Notes: a model not told the origin generated them from the sequence alone. Shown: positions 28,931 to 39,154, counted from the first letter of the stretch. The stretch: DNA of 64,000 nt from Azorinus chamasolen (GCA_963576725.1 OY755252.1:58658841-58722840); one strand, 5' to 3'. Program-made: numbers and translations.

Positions 28931-31900
28931 TGGAGAATAGTGTCTCTCTCAGAAAAAGGGGAGCATTGCAAATACTAAAACGTCAATTCTACAACAAACA
29001 CTGTCATGTGACCACTCTTAACCCATTCCCTCATAGGCTATTTTTAGACCCGACATCTTTGAGTAAATCTACCGAAAAGGAGCATTTACTAGGGAAAAGG
29101 AACATTTTAGAATTTTGTAGTTTTTAAACCATCGTGATAAATAGAGCAAATGCTCTATTTATCACAATGGTTTCAAAATGTGACTTTTACAGAGGCGTCT
29201 AGGAATAAGTTAAGAATCGTCTCTGCGATATAATTCTAAAGAGCAGTCACAATATATTGGTTGGTGGAGAAAAAGGAGCTTTTCATGAAAATGATATTTT
29301 ACACATCTTAACCCTTCGCTTGCTATTCACGTCAATATACCTACCTGTAAATAGTGAAGACCCAGATGAGACAGCTCCTGCAGGAGCTGTCTCATCAGGG
29401 TCTGCACTATTTACAAGTTGATTGTGCAACCAATGCACTCCACAGCAATGCTTTCACAGCGAAATACTTGTACACTGTGAAGATATATGTAAATATACAA
29501 CAGGGCATGGGTAAAGAAGGAGAAACGTATTTTAAAATTCAGCAAGCGAAGGGCGTTAAAATGTGCATCTATGGAGTAAAGTGTGAACACATTACTCCAT
29601 CAATATTCATATAAGAACTAATGATATCATGAAGATTAAATAGCTGTTTGTTTTTATAATGGCAAATGAAATTAGAATTTTTGACAAAGACAGAAACTGC
29701 AGAATCAGTTCTACATTATGTCATAAGCAAACAGAGCAGACCCTGATCACACGCCTCCCGTCTGATCTGTGTCTACTCTGTTTGCTATTGCGTATTTATT
29801 GAGGAAAGGGTTAATATATACATTGCAGACTCGGAACAGGCAATTCCTATTTGAGGTGTCCGATCAGGGTCCGCTCTATTTGGTTAAATAAATCATTTTC
29901 TAATGTTTGCTGGGGTAATTAATTCATTATTTTATATTTTAACACAATAACTGAATAACAATAACACATTATCTCGGACATCAATGGACCATACCTATTA
30001 CATGTACTTCGAGATAACAGAAATTCGAGTCATCCGATTACTAATCTGGACACATATATTCTCAAGTTCAAAGCTTAATGCAGGTCTAAAGTAATGCTGA
30101 AAGCTCCTGTGGGAGCTTTCAGCATTACTTTCAACCTTCATTAAACTGTCATATGTGTTTCTAGATATGCACAATGATACATATTAAAACAATTCTGAAT
30201 CATAAAATTTGTAAGGACTGAATTTTTAATTCGAGTTATCCCGAAGTTCGAGTTATCGGAGTTCAACTGTAATTAATTATTCATTATTCATACTGGGAAG
30301 AGTCTAGCATGAATATTCACAAGTAAAGGATTAACTATTTATCCTATATAAACATTCTTTCACGCCTTTGCAAGCAGTGTACAGTAAAACCTATGTAAAA
30401 AGACCACTTAATTTCATCAAGTATTTTGTGTTAAAGGCAGGTGGATGCTTAAAGCAAAGTGAAAGTAAAACAGAACGCTCCTATAGGAGCGTTCTGTTTT
30501 ACTTTCACCTTGCTTTAAGCACCTGCCCAAAATACCAACTAATTGACACAATTTAGTGGTCGTTATAGACAAGTTCTACTGTGTACAAAGATCAGACGAC
30601 GTATGTAGGAGCCGTCTGATCAGGATCTGTTCTGTTTGTTCATGGAATAATACAGATATGATTCTACATTTTTGTGTATGATCATAACATTTCTGTACAG
30701 TAAACCCCATCTAAACCGGAATTCTAGTAGAGACGAATTTAGATATTTTAAGCAGGTGGCTGATTTATTAATGCAGGGTGAAAGTCATGCAGAAAGCTCC
30801 TAGGACTTTTAACCTGCATTAAGCTGTCGCTTGTTTCCAAGACCGATATTTATACTAAATTGAAAGTCCAGTTTAGAGGTTTTTACTGTACAGTGCTCCC
30901 TCCCTACGACGACACCCTTTGGGATATGAATATTGTATGTGTTGTTCAGAGGGATTTGTTACCGGGAGGGAAAATCAAACATAATTAGCTTGTTTGCAGA
31001 TCCCCAGATAAGGTGTATTTCGAGAACTAAAACCGTTATGCCTCAAGCAAACCCTATGCTGTGACCACTCTTTAGAATCGTCATAAAGTGACGATTCTAA
31101 AGAGTGGCCACAACATAGGGTTTGATGGAGGCATAAAGAAAATACGATGGAAACAGGTTGTTTCTGGAGCCTTTTTGTTTCGGAAACAGTGACGTGCGTT
31201 GTTGTAAGGGGGGAATCGTTATTGAGGGGGCCGTTGTAGGGAGGGAGCACTGTATTCATTATGCCATTCTAAAAATGATCTAATTAACATTCATGACGTG
31301 ATTATTTCTTACATGAATTTTCATTAGGTAAAGTTTGAAACAATAAGAGTATATACCTTTGCCGTTCTTGTATGGTTTCTTTTTGGCGTAGGTATTTTCT
31401 TTCCTGAATTTGAGATGGAACCAAAGTGTCGCCACAGTCCTGAGGTATAATATAGAAATGATAATTATACAACCGAACGCCAGAACTAACTGGGCGAAGA
31501 AGTACATCTTCGGGTATACCGTGTCTTCATATGATGGCTCCACGAAACATTCCTTTCCTGTAATGTTCGGTATCCCGGTCTCAACTTCCGCTTCCCCGTA
31601 CAACTCAATAGCTGGTATAGCCATAAGAATACCGAACGCCGTAGCCAGTATACAAATAACTAGAGTCTTCTTGGTTGTCAGTTCCAGAGAGAAAGGGGAA
31701 CATATTCTCCTGTGACGCTCAGTGGCGATGGCCACGACGATGAGACCGGAACTGACCACAAGTCCAATATGCAGAAATCGACCGGTTTTACAAAGATGTT
31801 CCGATGGGAACATGTAAGGATAAAACATACTGACGAGCAGAAGTGGCTTGCCAACCGCACTAGAGATAAGGTCAATCCATGCCATCCACAAGATAAAGTA

Positions 31901-32092
31901 CCGATGGGTGGAAGACTCATACCTGGTCGTGAAGACGTAGATGGACAGTATGTTACCGACCACGCCGATGACCATAAAAATGACAATGGTGACGATGGAG
32001 AGAATGTGCAACTCCGCAAGTTGGTCATTGAGATGTTCCAATGTGACGCTGTTGTCATAGTGTCTCCACTCTTTTGGAATTTTAGGGAACAT
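26938..32092 (-). CDS. Class A (rhodopsin-family) G-protein-coupled receptor, two exons, orphan
   Basis: Exon 1 is 32092-31357 and exon 2 is 27713-26938. Donor AAAG|GTATAT and acceptor TTTGCAG join in frame to 503 residues. The ATG at 32092-32090 follows an in-frame TAA. TM1 holds G46-N47, TM2 D74, C101 pairs with C182 of ECL2, and the TM3 end reads E125-R126-H127. N176 (NIT) is a likely glycan site. Helices 1-5 lie in exon 1. ICL3 is about 190 residues, acidic then Arg/Ser-rich. TM6 reads FVISFLP and TM7 ends NPIIY (470-474). Odd points: ERH for DRY, no Trp in TM4, and Phe428 where TM6 usually has Trp. Probably a peptide-type receptor of a lineage-expanded group; the ligand is unknown. No TATA box or poly(A) signal could be assigned. 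Confidence 0.9.
27815..27988. repeat. hp-A partial element in GPCR intron
   Basis: ACAGAAACTTAAAAATCTAT, stem apex GCTCCTATAAGAGC, end GAGGGAATGTATTAA. The final TTAA doubles as the start of the next element. Confidence 0.65.
27985..28195. repeat. hp-B hairpin element (211 bp)
   Basis: TTAACCCATTACCTCATAGG to GATGGAATGTGTTAA; stem apex GCTCCTATAGGAGC; short deletion in the left flank. Confidence 0.82.
28428..28935. repeat. (AGT)n microsatellite, ~500 bp
   Basis: Runs of AGT with GGT, AGC, TTG and GTC interruptions, inside the GPCR intron. A shorter GATAAT-rich patch leads in at 28335. It creates artefact poly-Ser/Val/Tyr frames on both strands. Confidence 0.97.
29018..29213. repeat. hp-B element, shortened apex
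   Basis: TTAACCCATTCCCTCATAGG to GGAATAAGTTAA; the stem closes at ATAGAGCAAATGCTCTAT with the usual CTCCTATAGG apex lost. Confidence 0.8.
29225..29306. repeat. hp-L half element
   Basis: GATATAATTCTAAAGAGCAG, TATTGGTTGGTGGAGAAA and CATGAAAATGATATTTTACA, the right half of the hp-L type. Confidence 0.5.
29308..29559. repeat. hp-H element, full length (252 bp)
   Basis: TTAACCCTTCGCTTGC to GCAAGCGAAGGGCGTTAA; apex GCTCCTGCAGGAGC. The best-preserved TIR of its family: start CTTCGCTTGC pairs with end GCAAGCGAAG. Confidence 0.88.
29590..29814. repeat. hp-A (A3) element
   Basis: TTACTCCATCAATATTCATA flank, GCAAACAGAGCAGACCCTGA, shortened apex CACACGCCTCCCGTCTGAT, end TTGAGGAAAGGGTTAA. A further stem remnant follows to 29890. 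Confidence 0.72.
29970..30271. repeat. hp-F hairpin element
   Basis: Left TACTTCGAGATAACAG, stem AGCTTAATGCAGGTCTAAAG with apex GCTCCTGTGGGAGC, right TTCGAGTTATCGGAGTTCAA then CTGTA. Confidence 0.8.
30315..30690. repeat. hp-A element interrupted by hp-D
   Basis: Left part ATATAAACATTCTTTCACGC + CTTTGCAAGCAGTG; right part CAAAGATCAGACG..AGGAGCCGTCTGATC, ATACAGATATGATTCTACAT. hp-D occupies 30382-30581. Confidence 0.7.
30382..30581. repeat. hp-D element nested in hp-A
   Basis: CAGTAAAACCTATGTAAAAA after TA; stem GGCAGGTGGATGCTTAAAGC, apex GCTCCTATAGGAGC; ends AAGTTCTACTG. Confidence 0.82.
30698..30888. repeat. hp-E hairpin element
   Basis: CAGTAAACCCCATCTAAACC to GTTTAGAGGTTTTTACTG, TA on each side. 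Stem GCAGGGTGAAAGTCATGCAG has apex AGCTCCTAGGA. Confidence 0.82.
30891..31252. repeat. hp-G hairpin element, full length (362 bp)
   Basis: CAGTGCTCCCTCCCTACGAC to GTTGTAGGGAGGGAGCACTG, TA on each side. The central stem GTGACCACTCTTTAGAATCG closes at ATAAAGTGACG. Shares its left TA with the preceding hp-E. Confidence 0.9.
31270..31345. repeat. hp-A right-end remnant
   Basis: TAACATTCATGACGTGATTA, TTACATGAATTTTCATTAGG and TAAAGTTTGAAAC. It ends about 10 bases from the GPCR splice donor. Confidence 0.5.
31357..32092 (-). CDS. GPCR exon 1: N-terminus to TM5
   Basis: Starts MFPKIPKEWRHYD; there is no signal peptide, as is usual for class A. Helices at about 29-53, 65-89, 101-127, 143-164 and 194-218. 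ECL2 carries Cys182 and an NIT sequon. Ends in a Lys-rich start of ICL3 (KKKPYKNGK) with one base of the Glu246 codon. Confidence 0.92.
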
Positions 32093-32810
32093 GTTCGCGT
32101 CACGCCGTCTGTGTCTATCTAATTAATCAAATATATCATTTAATCACCTGTTCCTCTTGGAAAACCTTTCCTCTGGCACTAAACACTCCTAAATTGTTGA
32201 CTGAATAGGAATTACAGATACAATTAATGTTTTATGTACATGTTATTGGCACAGTGGTGAACCAAGCTCCTGTGTTTTAAAACACTTGTAGCACTCTCAC
32301 TGTTAACATCTTTTATAGCTCCATAACACTTCCTGCTACTTCACAATTATTGATTTAGAAACAGTTCGTTGCTCTAAATGATATAAAAGGCATATATGCA
32401 CTCATATATATATACTCCAGTCAGACGTGGTGCTTGTTTATATATCGAACGACTTATATAACATCTATATACCACACTCTCACTAAGACAGTGCCAACAT
32501 TACACGAAGCGTCTACCTGACTTCAACAGGAGAGTCGTACAGGTGCTTTGGTGTAAATAAACATCCCGGGGCAATATTTCTCACTGTATTCGATTTCCGT
32601 ATCAAATTGTTTTCCTGTCTCATGGTTTAATTAATCCACTCATATTATCGGTTGTTTCTTTCTTCTCCTCTCACATGGCTTATAGTACATACGAACCTGT
32701 AAAAAACAAACACATTAGCTGTTAGCACGTGTAAACAATTAATCGTCTGCAAAAATGGCCGCGTGCTTCAATTCTTAAAGCGGAATTTTATTCCGTTTTA
32801 ATTTAAAAAA
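32093..32810. other. GPCR upstream region, no feature resolved
   Basis: AT-rich sequence 5' of the receptor gene and the longest stretch in this part of the window without a hairpin element. A TATATATATA run at 32404-32413 could be a promoter element, but there is no independent support. Confidence 0.4.
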
Positions 32811-32814
32811 AAAC

Positions 32815-32900
32815 AGTACAGAGTCTCAAACATGTTGGATCCAGATGAGACGCCGCGTCATGCGGCGTCTCGTCTGGATCCAACATGTTTGCAAAATTAA
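32815..32900. repeat. hp-C hairpin (near-perfect palindrome)
   Basis: AAACATGTTGGATCCAGATG, apex GCCGCGTCATGCGGC, perfect return arm ending ACATGTTTGCAAA. No TTAA ends. Confidence 0.72.
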
Positions 32901-32934
32901 CCGCGAATTCGCACACATATAATCCTAAGATCAG

Positions 32935-33090
32935 TGGACATCTTTGTACCATGGCAGAACATTTAGAATCATATCTATATTAGTTCATAAGCAAACAGAA
33001 CTGACTCTGTTCAGACGAATCCTACAGGAGCCGTCTGGTCTGGATCTATTTTGTTTGCAAATATATGCGTACTAACACATTGAGTAATCT
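32935..33090. repeat. hp-A (A3) copy
   Basis: CATGGCAGAACATTTAGAAT, AGCAAACAGAACTGACTCTG, apex ATCCTACAGGAGCC. Confidence 0.62.
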
Positions 33091-33237
33091 GTCAACCAAT
33101 GCTATGCATTTCTTATCTACATAAAGATAACCCCATTTCCCTTTGAACATCGTCCTAGTTTATCGAAATACATGAACGAGTGTTTCACCAAAGACCTGCC
33201 ACATGCTAATATCCATTCAATGTGTTACAGTAAAATC

Positions 33238-33411
33238 GCTCCAAACTGGATAAGTTCTGAAATTATGAGATCCTTCGATAAACAATAGCAGCAATTCAAA
33301 AAGAGAAAATTGCAGACTCGGTTTTATTGAGTCTGTTCATGAGCAGTTATGAAAAGTGCAACACTACCCACGCCCATAGCACCGGCTTAATTGGTATTCA
33401 TTTTTCAAAAC
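33238..33411 (+). repeat. Dispersed repeat R, copy 1
   Basis: GAGAAAATTGCAGACTCGGT, TTTATTGAGTCTGTTCATGA and CATAGCACCGGCTTAA match 45543-45717 over ~170 bases. No hairpin, TIR or ORF conservation. Confidence 0.6.
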
Positions 33412-33444
33412 TAATAACATCCAAACTTTTTTTGCTACAGAAGT

Positions 33445-33606
33445 ATTTAGATCTTTTTAGGCAGTTGACTGCTTAATGCAGGGTGAAAGTCATGCAGAAA
33501 GCTCCATTTGGGAGCTTTCTACAAGGCTTCCATACTGCATTAAGCTGCCATCTTAAAACTAGGCATTGGTACTAATTTGGAAATCAGGGTTAGAGAAGTT
33601 TTACTG
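33445..33606. repeat. hp-E copy
   Basis: TTAATGCAGGGTGAAAGTCA, apex GCTCCATTTGGGAGC, return arm partly lost, end TTAGAGAAGTTTTACTGTG. 33607-34258 has no gene; a TCCGTCCGTGCGTCC repeat scrap lies at 34079. Confidence 0.68.
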
Positions 33607-34258
33607 TGCAAGTAATCTCCTACTTCACTCTTTTCTACACAGAAAATACCTTCACAGTGTGAATATGTAAGTCTCATCTAGATAGGCGATATATCCATGC
33701 CCACCCTTCACTCGTAAACATTTAAAACTTCAAATGCGCTAATCAAACAAGTGTAGTGAAATAATTCTCTAGCTTGTATGAAACGAACTATGCAACAGTT
33801 TTGGCTTCTGTTGTTCCAATGCCAGCCTTGTATCATTTTCTGCTCGGTCGATCATACGCTGCGCGAGTGAATGTTAGTTTATTCATAACCCTGTCTCTCT
33901 CCCCAGGAATCTGAATTATCTGAAAATATATGCGATCAAATCGTAGTTATTTTTCATTCTTTTGGCAGCACCCGAGCTGATGATATATCTGACAAGCAAT
34001 ACTGCTACTCACTGATGCTCAGATGAGGGGTAATAGTTTTATTCCATACCTCAGGCGGATTGATATAGTTTATGGCATTGTCCGTCCGTGCGTCCCGGAA
34101 TCATAAAAAATTGCAGTTTATCTATGAAACTTTGTGTACATGTTTAGTACTATAAGGAAATGCAACACTGCAAGTATCACCGACATTGGGTCTGGAACAT
34201 CAGAGGTATGGCCATTTGTTGGCCAATAACGTTTTGTCCATCTGGACAATAGCTCAGT

Positions 34259-34493
34259 TAACTCAACACCCACCCCCCTTTAGACTTTTTATAGACCCAA
34301 CCTCTTTGAATTAATCTACCGAAAATGAGCATTAACTATAGAAAAGGACATTTTTACAATTGTGTAGTTTTGAAACCATTGTGATAGATAGAGCATTTGC
34401 TCCTATGGAGCAAATGTTCTATTTATCACAATGGTTTCAATAAATGAGTCTAACAGAGTCGCAAAAAGGCGTCAGTAGGAGAGAATGAGCTAA
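34259..34493. repeat. hp-B copy
   Basis: AGACCCAACCTCTTTGAATT flank, stem apex GCTCCTATGGAGC, end GAGAGAATGAGCTAA. Confidence 0.75.
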
Positions 34494-34553
34494 ATACTGA
34501 GGATATCTATTCAGCGAATATCTGTTCTGTTCTGGTCTGTTGTTTATCCTTTA

Positions 34554-34757
34554 CAGTAAAACCTCTGTATAACGGCCACTGAATTACATCAAGTATTTTA
34601 TGTTAAAGACAGGTGGCTGCTTAGAGCAAAGTGAAAGTAAAACAGAACGCTCCTATAGGAGCGTTCTGTTTTACTTTCACTTTGCTTTAAGCAGTCAGCT
34701 GCCCTAAATACCAACTAATTAACACAATTCAGTGGCCGTTATAGAGAGGTTTTACTA
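34554..34757. repeat. hp-D element, full length (204 bp)
   Basis: CAGTAAAACCTCTGTATAAC to GTTATAGAGAGGTTTTACTA, TA on the left. Perfect stem around GCTCCTATAGGAGC. Confidence 0.87.
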
Positions 34758-34769
34758 TATTTGACGCTT

Positions 34770-34981
34770 GCTGACGGCTTTGCAAACAGAGGAATCCCAG
34801 ATCAGAAGTTCTTGCGAGGCCTTCTGATCTGAGTCTCGTGTGTTGGCTTATATGTCACATATTCTTTAGTGTTAGCCGTTGTAATAAGTTTACTGGTTAT
34901 AGTTTTAGTTCAATAATTAACCCAATTAATATTCATTATAGGCGGAGTCATACATGAATATTCATTAGGTAAAGGGTTAAA
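34770..34981. repeat. hp-A copy
   Basis: GCAAACAGAGGAATCCCAGA, apex AAGTTCTTGCGAGGCCTT, end ATTAGGTAAAGGGTTAA. Confidence 0.65.
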
Positions 34982-35060
34982 CAAACGACAATGGCTCATA
35001 CGACACAGTTAGATTTTGGATCACGAGTCCCTGAAGCTGATTTTACCATTTCTACTGCAG

Positions 35061-35290
35061 TTAACCCATTACCTCATAGGTTATTTTTAGATACAAACTC
35101 TTTGAATTAATCTACCGAAAAGGAGCATTAATAAGAGAAAAGGAATTTTTTTAGAATTTTGTAGTTTGAAACCATTGTGGTAAATAGAGCATTTGCTCCT
35201 ATAGGAGCAAATGCTATATTTATCACAATGGCTTCACAAAGTGACTTTTACAGAGTCGCCAAAAGTCGTCAATATGAGGGAATGGGTTAA
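35061..35290. repeat. hp-B element, full length (230 bp)
   Basis: TTAACCCATTACCTCATAGG to GAGGGAATGGGTTAA; stem apex GCTCCTATAGGAGC. Confidence 0.87.
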
Positions 35291-35329
35291 CTACACATAT
35301 GTCTGCCAAAACCTCGGACATTTTTTACG

Positions 35330-35470
35330 CATTTCTGATTCGAGCAAGCTTTTAAGAAACTATATACAGAGTGTCAAACAGTAAGGTACCCGGTGTAATG
35401 CCGGGTACTCGGCGTCTAAATTTAGATTCGAATTGATACTACATGCCAGTCACGTGGTACGGTAATCGGC
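35330..35470. repeat. hp-C diverged copy
   Basis: CGAGCAAGCTTTTAAGAAAC, GAGTGTCAAACAGTAAGGTA, a rebuilt short stem GTACCCGG..CCGGGTAC, GCCAGTCACG. Confidence 0.55.
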
Positions 35471-35483
35471 ATATTAAGGGATT

Positions 35484-35722
35484 ACATTTTACCTCTTATA
35501 ACTCGTGTTCATGACTATGCAAATAGGGTAGACCCAGATCCGTCGGATCAGGGTCTGCTCTGTTTGCTTTTAAAATTATATAGATATGTTTCTACAGTGT
35601 CTATCCCCCCCAACAACAACAACAACAAACCAACAAACACTCCTGAGTTCATATACATGTTCTATTACAAAATACTAAATATAGTGATGATATCATTACT
35701 TCTTACATGAATATCCAAAGGT
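35484..35722. repeat. hp-A copy, shortened stem
   Basis: CTCTTATAACTCGTGTTCAT, GGTAGACCCAGATCCGTCGG, ATCAGGGTCTGCTCTGTTTG, then AACAACAACAACAAAC and TCATTACTTCTTACATGAAT. 35723-36235 shows nothing recognised. Confidence 0.6.
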
Positions 35723-36235
35723 TTTTGTGAAAATCGGATGAGTTCTAAATGTCAGACTTTCATCAGGCAGTAAAAGAGATACGTTTTTGCCTGTTTAACA
35801 ATGAATGCTAAAATAGGCTGTCCCGAAATTGGATCTTAATAGTAAAACTGGCATTTTCATCATTAGTTTAGGGGCTGCACGGAACGTTTTGAAAAGTTTG
35901 GATTTTAATCAAATGTCCGCTTTCTTGGCATTTGATCTGGAGCTAAACTGTTTACACGTGCAATTGATAAAAAGGACTGCCAAGGCTAATATATGTTTAA
36001 TGAAATTTAAGAGATGTGTAGCGATTCATTGTTTATGGTGATGCATTTCTGCCTCGACATAACCATTTAGCATTCGGAAAAATGTTCGTTTTGATAAAGA
36101 TGGATATTTTACATAAACAGTTTGCAAGTGAAACCCAAATACTGTAATCACATTCAGTGATACACATTATGTACACTGTATTGCCAACATATATTCAGTC
36201 ATTTATATGACTAATTATAAACTTTTTAACTGAAT

Positions 36236-36660
36236 GGCTAGTGACTCGAAAACTTTCTATTCAAGTAACCGGTAACTTGATAATAAGAGTAGTTCATCGC
36301 GCCCGGGTGTCTCTGTGTCCTCCCCTATCTTTGGGGCATCCAATTAGCCCATAGTGAGCAGAAACGAACGTTAGTCAACACAAACAAACAGCTTCTATTC
36401 AAATAACTGGTAACGCGATAACTTTCTATTCAAGTAGCTGGTGACTCAAAATCTTTCTATTCAAGTACATGTAACTGGTAGCTCCACAACTTTCTATTTG
36501 ATAACCCGAAAACCTTTCTATTCAAGGAAGTGGCAACTTGGAAACTTCCTATTCAAGTAATTTGTAACTCGAAAACTTTCTGTTCAATTAACTTTCAACT
36601 TAATATTTTTATTCAAGTAACTTGTAAATCGCCTTTTTTCTAACTCGAAAACTTTAACTT
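36236..36660. repeat. Degenerate ~30-bp tandem repeat
   Basis: Units like AACTTTCTATTCAAGTAACT + GGTAACTCGAAA recur about ten times, broken at 36290-36405 by unrelated sequence. Confidence 0.72.
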
Positions 36661-36792
36661 AATTACAAAACTTCTTGATATTTAAGTAATAACTTGTGAC
36701 AGTTAAAAGCATTAACAAGTAAAGACTTCAAGCTGAGATAATTACCTGGATTTAATAAAAGTATTTCATTTTTCATTTTTAGATACATAGAG

Positions 36793-36928
36793 AATAATAG
36801 GTTAGTGCCGTAGATGGGACGCTTTATCCGACGAGGGGAGAAAACGTTGAGGCGAGGCTTGCCGAGCCTCAACTGTTTTCTCTCCGAGTCGGATAAAGGC
36901 GTCCCATCTACGGCACTAACCTATTATT
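36793..36928. repeat. 136-bp foldback palindrome
   Basis: AATAATAGGTTAGTGCCGTA is inverted at 36909-36928. Arms run through TGGGACGCTTTATCCGACGA to a GC-rich centre (GAGGCGAGGCTTGCCGAGCC). Same design as 15071-15213 but different sequence. Confidence 0.85.
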
Positions 36929-37466
36929 CGATTTATCCAGTCAGTATAGTTAAATGTCTTTTTTATAGACTCATAACACTCTTGAAATAATTTACATTGA
37001 AAATGCAGTTTTTCGATCAACGGATCCCTCCCTTTTCACTTCCATTTAGACGTAAATAGATCTAATGAGCTACCGCAGAGGAATATAGTTTCGATACTTG
37101 TATTACTAGAAGGGAAACGTGGTTGAATTTGAAAAATAAGATGATTTGAATCGAGGGTCGATAAGTTATTTCAAACAGACATGATCTATATTCTTTGGTC
37201 AAATTCGAGTTACGTAGTCTCGGTTTCTATTTTTAGATTCTACCTAACGTCACTCAGAAATCGATGGAACTGAACAGGCTATATTTAGGTTTATGACTAT
37301 CACCGCCCCTGTAAGAGTTTATCAATCAAATAATCATGAGAGTGAAAAGAAAACATTCACTATTTATCTGTCAATCTTTGCTTCCAGGTTTGATTTTATC
37401 AAAAACGGGTTTTGCCAGCGGTGGATTAGATTAATAAAAGTGATAAATCAACGTCATTTTGTATGT

Positions 37467-37561
37467 GGCCTCAGTGGCGTAATCGGTAAGGGCGACGTCT
37501 CTAGAGAGATTAGAATTAGGTTTTGTATGATCAGGCGCGGGTTCGAATCCAGCTGTAGCCA
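37467..37561 (+). tRNA. tRNA-like pol III unit (tRNA pseudogene or SINE head)
   Basis: The A box TGGCGTAATCGG (37475-37486) and B box GGTTCGAATCC (37540-37550) both fit consensus. A T-run terminator follows (TTTTTATTTTTTC). The acceptor stem (GGCCTCA vs TGTAGCC) has mismatches and the box spacing is too long for a plain tRNA, so no anticodon is called. Flanking TTTATCCAGTCA (36934) and its inverse (37790) may bound an insertion. Confidence 0.45.
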
Positions 37562-37800
37562 ATTATTTTTATTTTTTCTCATTTGAATAATTCTTCTGGT
37601 GACCAAATAGATCTGTTAGATCTATTCCATCAACATGTTTATGAATATTTACAGAAAACTAAAATAGTTCCATGGTTATAGAATCATTACGCCTATCTAC
37701 TAACCTAATAAACCTTCCACTACCGGAAGTAACCTAATAAACCTAAGTTTATTTGCACCCCCTTTATTATGTCACTAGAGAAGCCTGGTGACTGGATAAA

Positions 37801-38320
37801 ATGTTTTTATGACATATCCGCCATTGTTAATATGATTGTTTTTCGCGAAAGCTAACTGCTTAAGCAGTGGCCAAAATATGTCATCGTAGGAATGGAAATA
37901 TCAAATTATGTTCAGAGAGTACAATAACCCTACACGTGTTTGGGACATGATAACTCTATCTTATACTGAAAAATATATTCTATTAGAAGCCATAATATCA
38001 GAGAGTACACTATATATTGCAAGAGGCATTCTTTTTTTCTTATTTAAATGTTTCACCATTCCATGAAATCGGATTAGAAATCAAAGATAAAAGCACTTAT
38101 GCAACTCAAAGTTTGGCAATAGTATACGGAGATATTTACATTTAGCTACAGGGGGAGTTAAAGAGAACAGCCTGAGTAAGTTACGAATATTCATCTGCTA
38201 TAAGGTTTATCAACTAATTAATTAAGTAACTAATTAAGTTATTTTTATCACAAGCATGTCAGTAAAGACTTAACAAATGCAAAACGATCAGTGGTCTGAG
38301 AGCTGCACCAATTTTACCTA
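37801..38320. other. No recognised feature
   Basis: AT-rich, no ORF of note, no hairpin. A worn hp-A end (ACGAATATTCATCTGC) is at about 38183. Confidence 0.5.
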
Positions 38321-38324
38321 CAGC

Positions 38325-38522
38325 ACACTCCCTCTAAACCGGAATTCTAGTAGAGAAGAATTAAGATGCTTTTAGGCAGGTGGCTGCTTAATGCAGGGTG
38401 AAAGTCATGCAGAAAGCTCCTAGGGGCTTTCTGCATGACTTTCACCCTGCATTAAGCTGCCGCCTGTCTCCAAGACCGATATTTATACTAAATTCAACGT
38501 CCGGTTTAGATGGGTTTAACTA
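38325..38522. repeat. hp-E element
   Basis: CTCCCTCTAAACCGGAATTC, perfect stem TTAATGCAGGGTGAAAGTCA with apex AGCTCCTAGGGGCT, right CGTCCGGTTTAGATGGGTTT. Confidence 0.8.
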
Positions 38523-38534
38523 TACATGTACTTC

Positions 38535-38670
38535 CAATTCGTTCAAACTTTTAGGAAACCAGCGACCGAGTGTCAAACAGCTTGGGTCTTTGTAAGACGC
38601 CGAGTTACTCCTGATGAGACGCCGAGTTACTCAGCGTCTCTTGTGGACCAAGCTAGTTGCAACTGCCACT
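38535..38670. repeat. hp-C copy with duplicated apex
   Basis: GACCGAGTGTCAAACAGCTT; GACGCCGAGTTACTC occurs twice in a row, then the inverse arm. Confidence 0.62.
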
Positions 38671-38861
38671 CGTACCCAGCAGGATAAGGGTGACTTGAAA
38701 CATGACTTGAAACATATCAGAAGAAACAAAGAGAAACAGTTGCCATATTAGCCAGAAATGCATCAAGTTACACATGTTCCCCTCCCACCTGTTTGTTAAC
38801 CATTCATTCCTCATTAAAATGTCGATAATCCGAATAAGTGTCGTCGTCTTATCTCTGTTTA

Positions 38862-39138
38862 ACCTTCCCATGGTGTATATTCATGTAAGAAATAACGACA
38901 GTTTGGCTCAGGCAGAAACTGTAGAATCAGATCTATACTTCAGCATAAGCAAACAGAGCAGAACCTGGTCAGGAGCTTTCAGCATCACTATAGACCTGCA
39001 TTAAGCTGTCACACGTGTTTCTAGATGTGTGTAGTGATATAGTTTAGAACAATTCTCTATTTTAAATTTTGGAAGGACTGAACTTTTTGTTCGAGTTATC
39101 CATAAGTTCGAGTAATCCGAGTTCGAGATATCGAAGTT
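38862..39138. repeat. Chimera: hp-A left half joined to hp-F right half
   Basis: ACTGTAGAATCAGATCTATA and GCAAACAGAGCAGAACCTGG are hp-A. From 38971 (AGGAGCTTTCAGCATCAC) the sequence is hp-F to AAGTTCAACTG. The join lies exactly at the hairpin apex. Confidence 0.8.
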
Positions 39139-39154
39139 CAACTGTTTTGCACAC

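Noticed and set aside
28338..28971. Long poly-Ser/Val and poly-Tyr/Thr reading frames on both strands
   Set aside because: They are products of the AGT microsatellite; no codon-level complexity or splice context.
31410..32122. + strand and alternative - strand frames of 100-141 codons
   Set aside because: Shadows of GPCR exon 1; no domain content.
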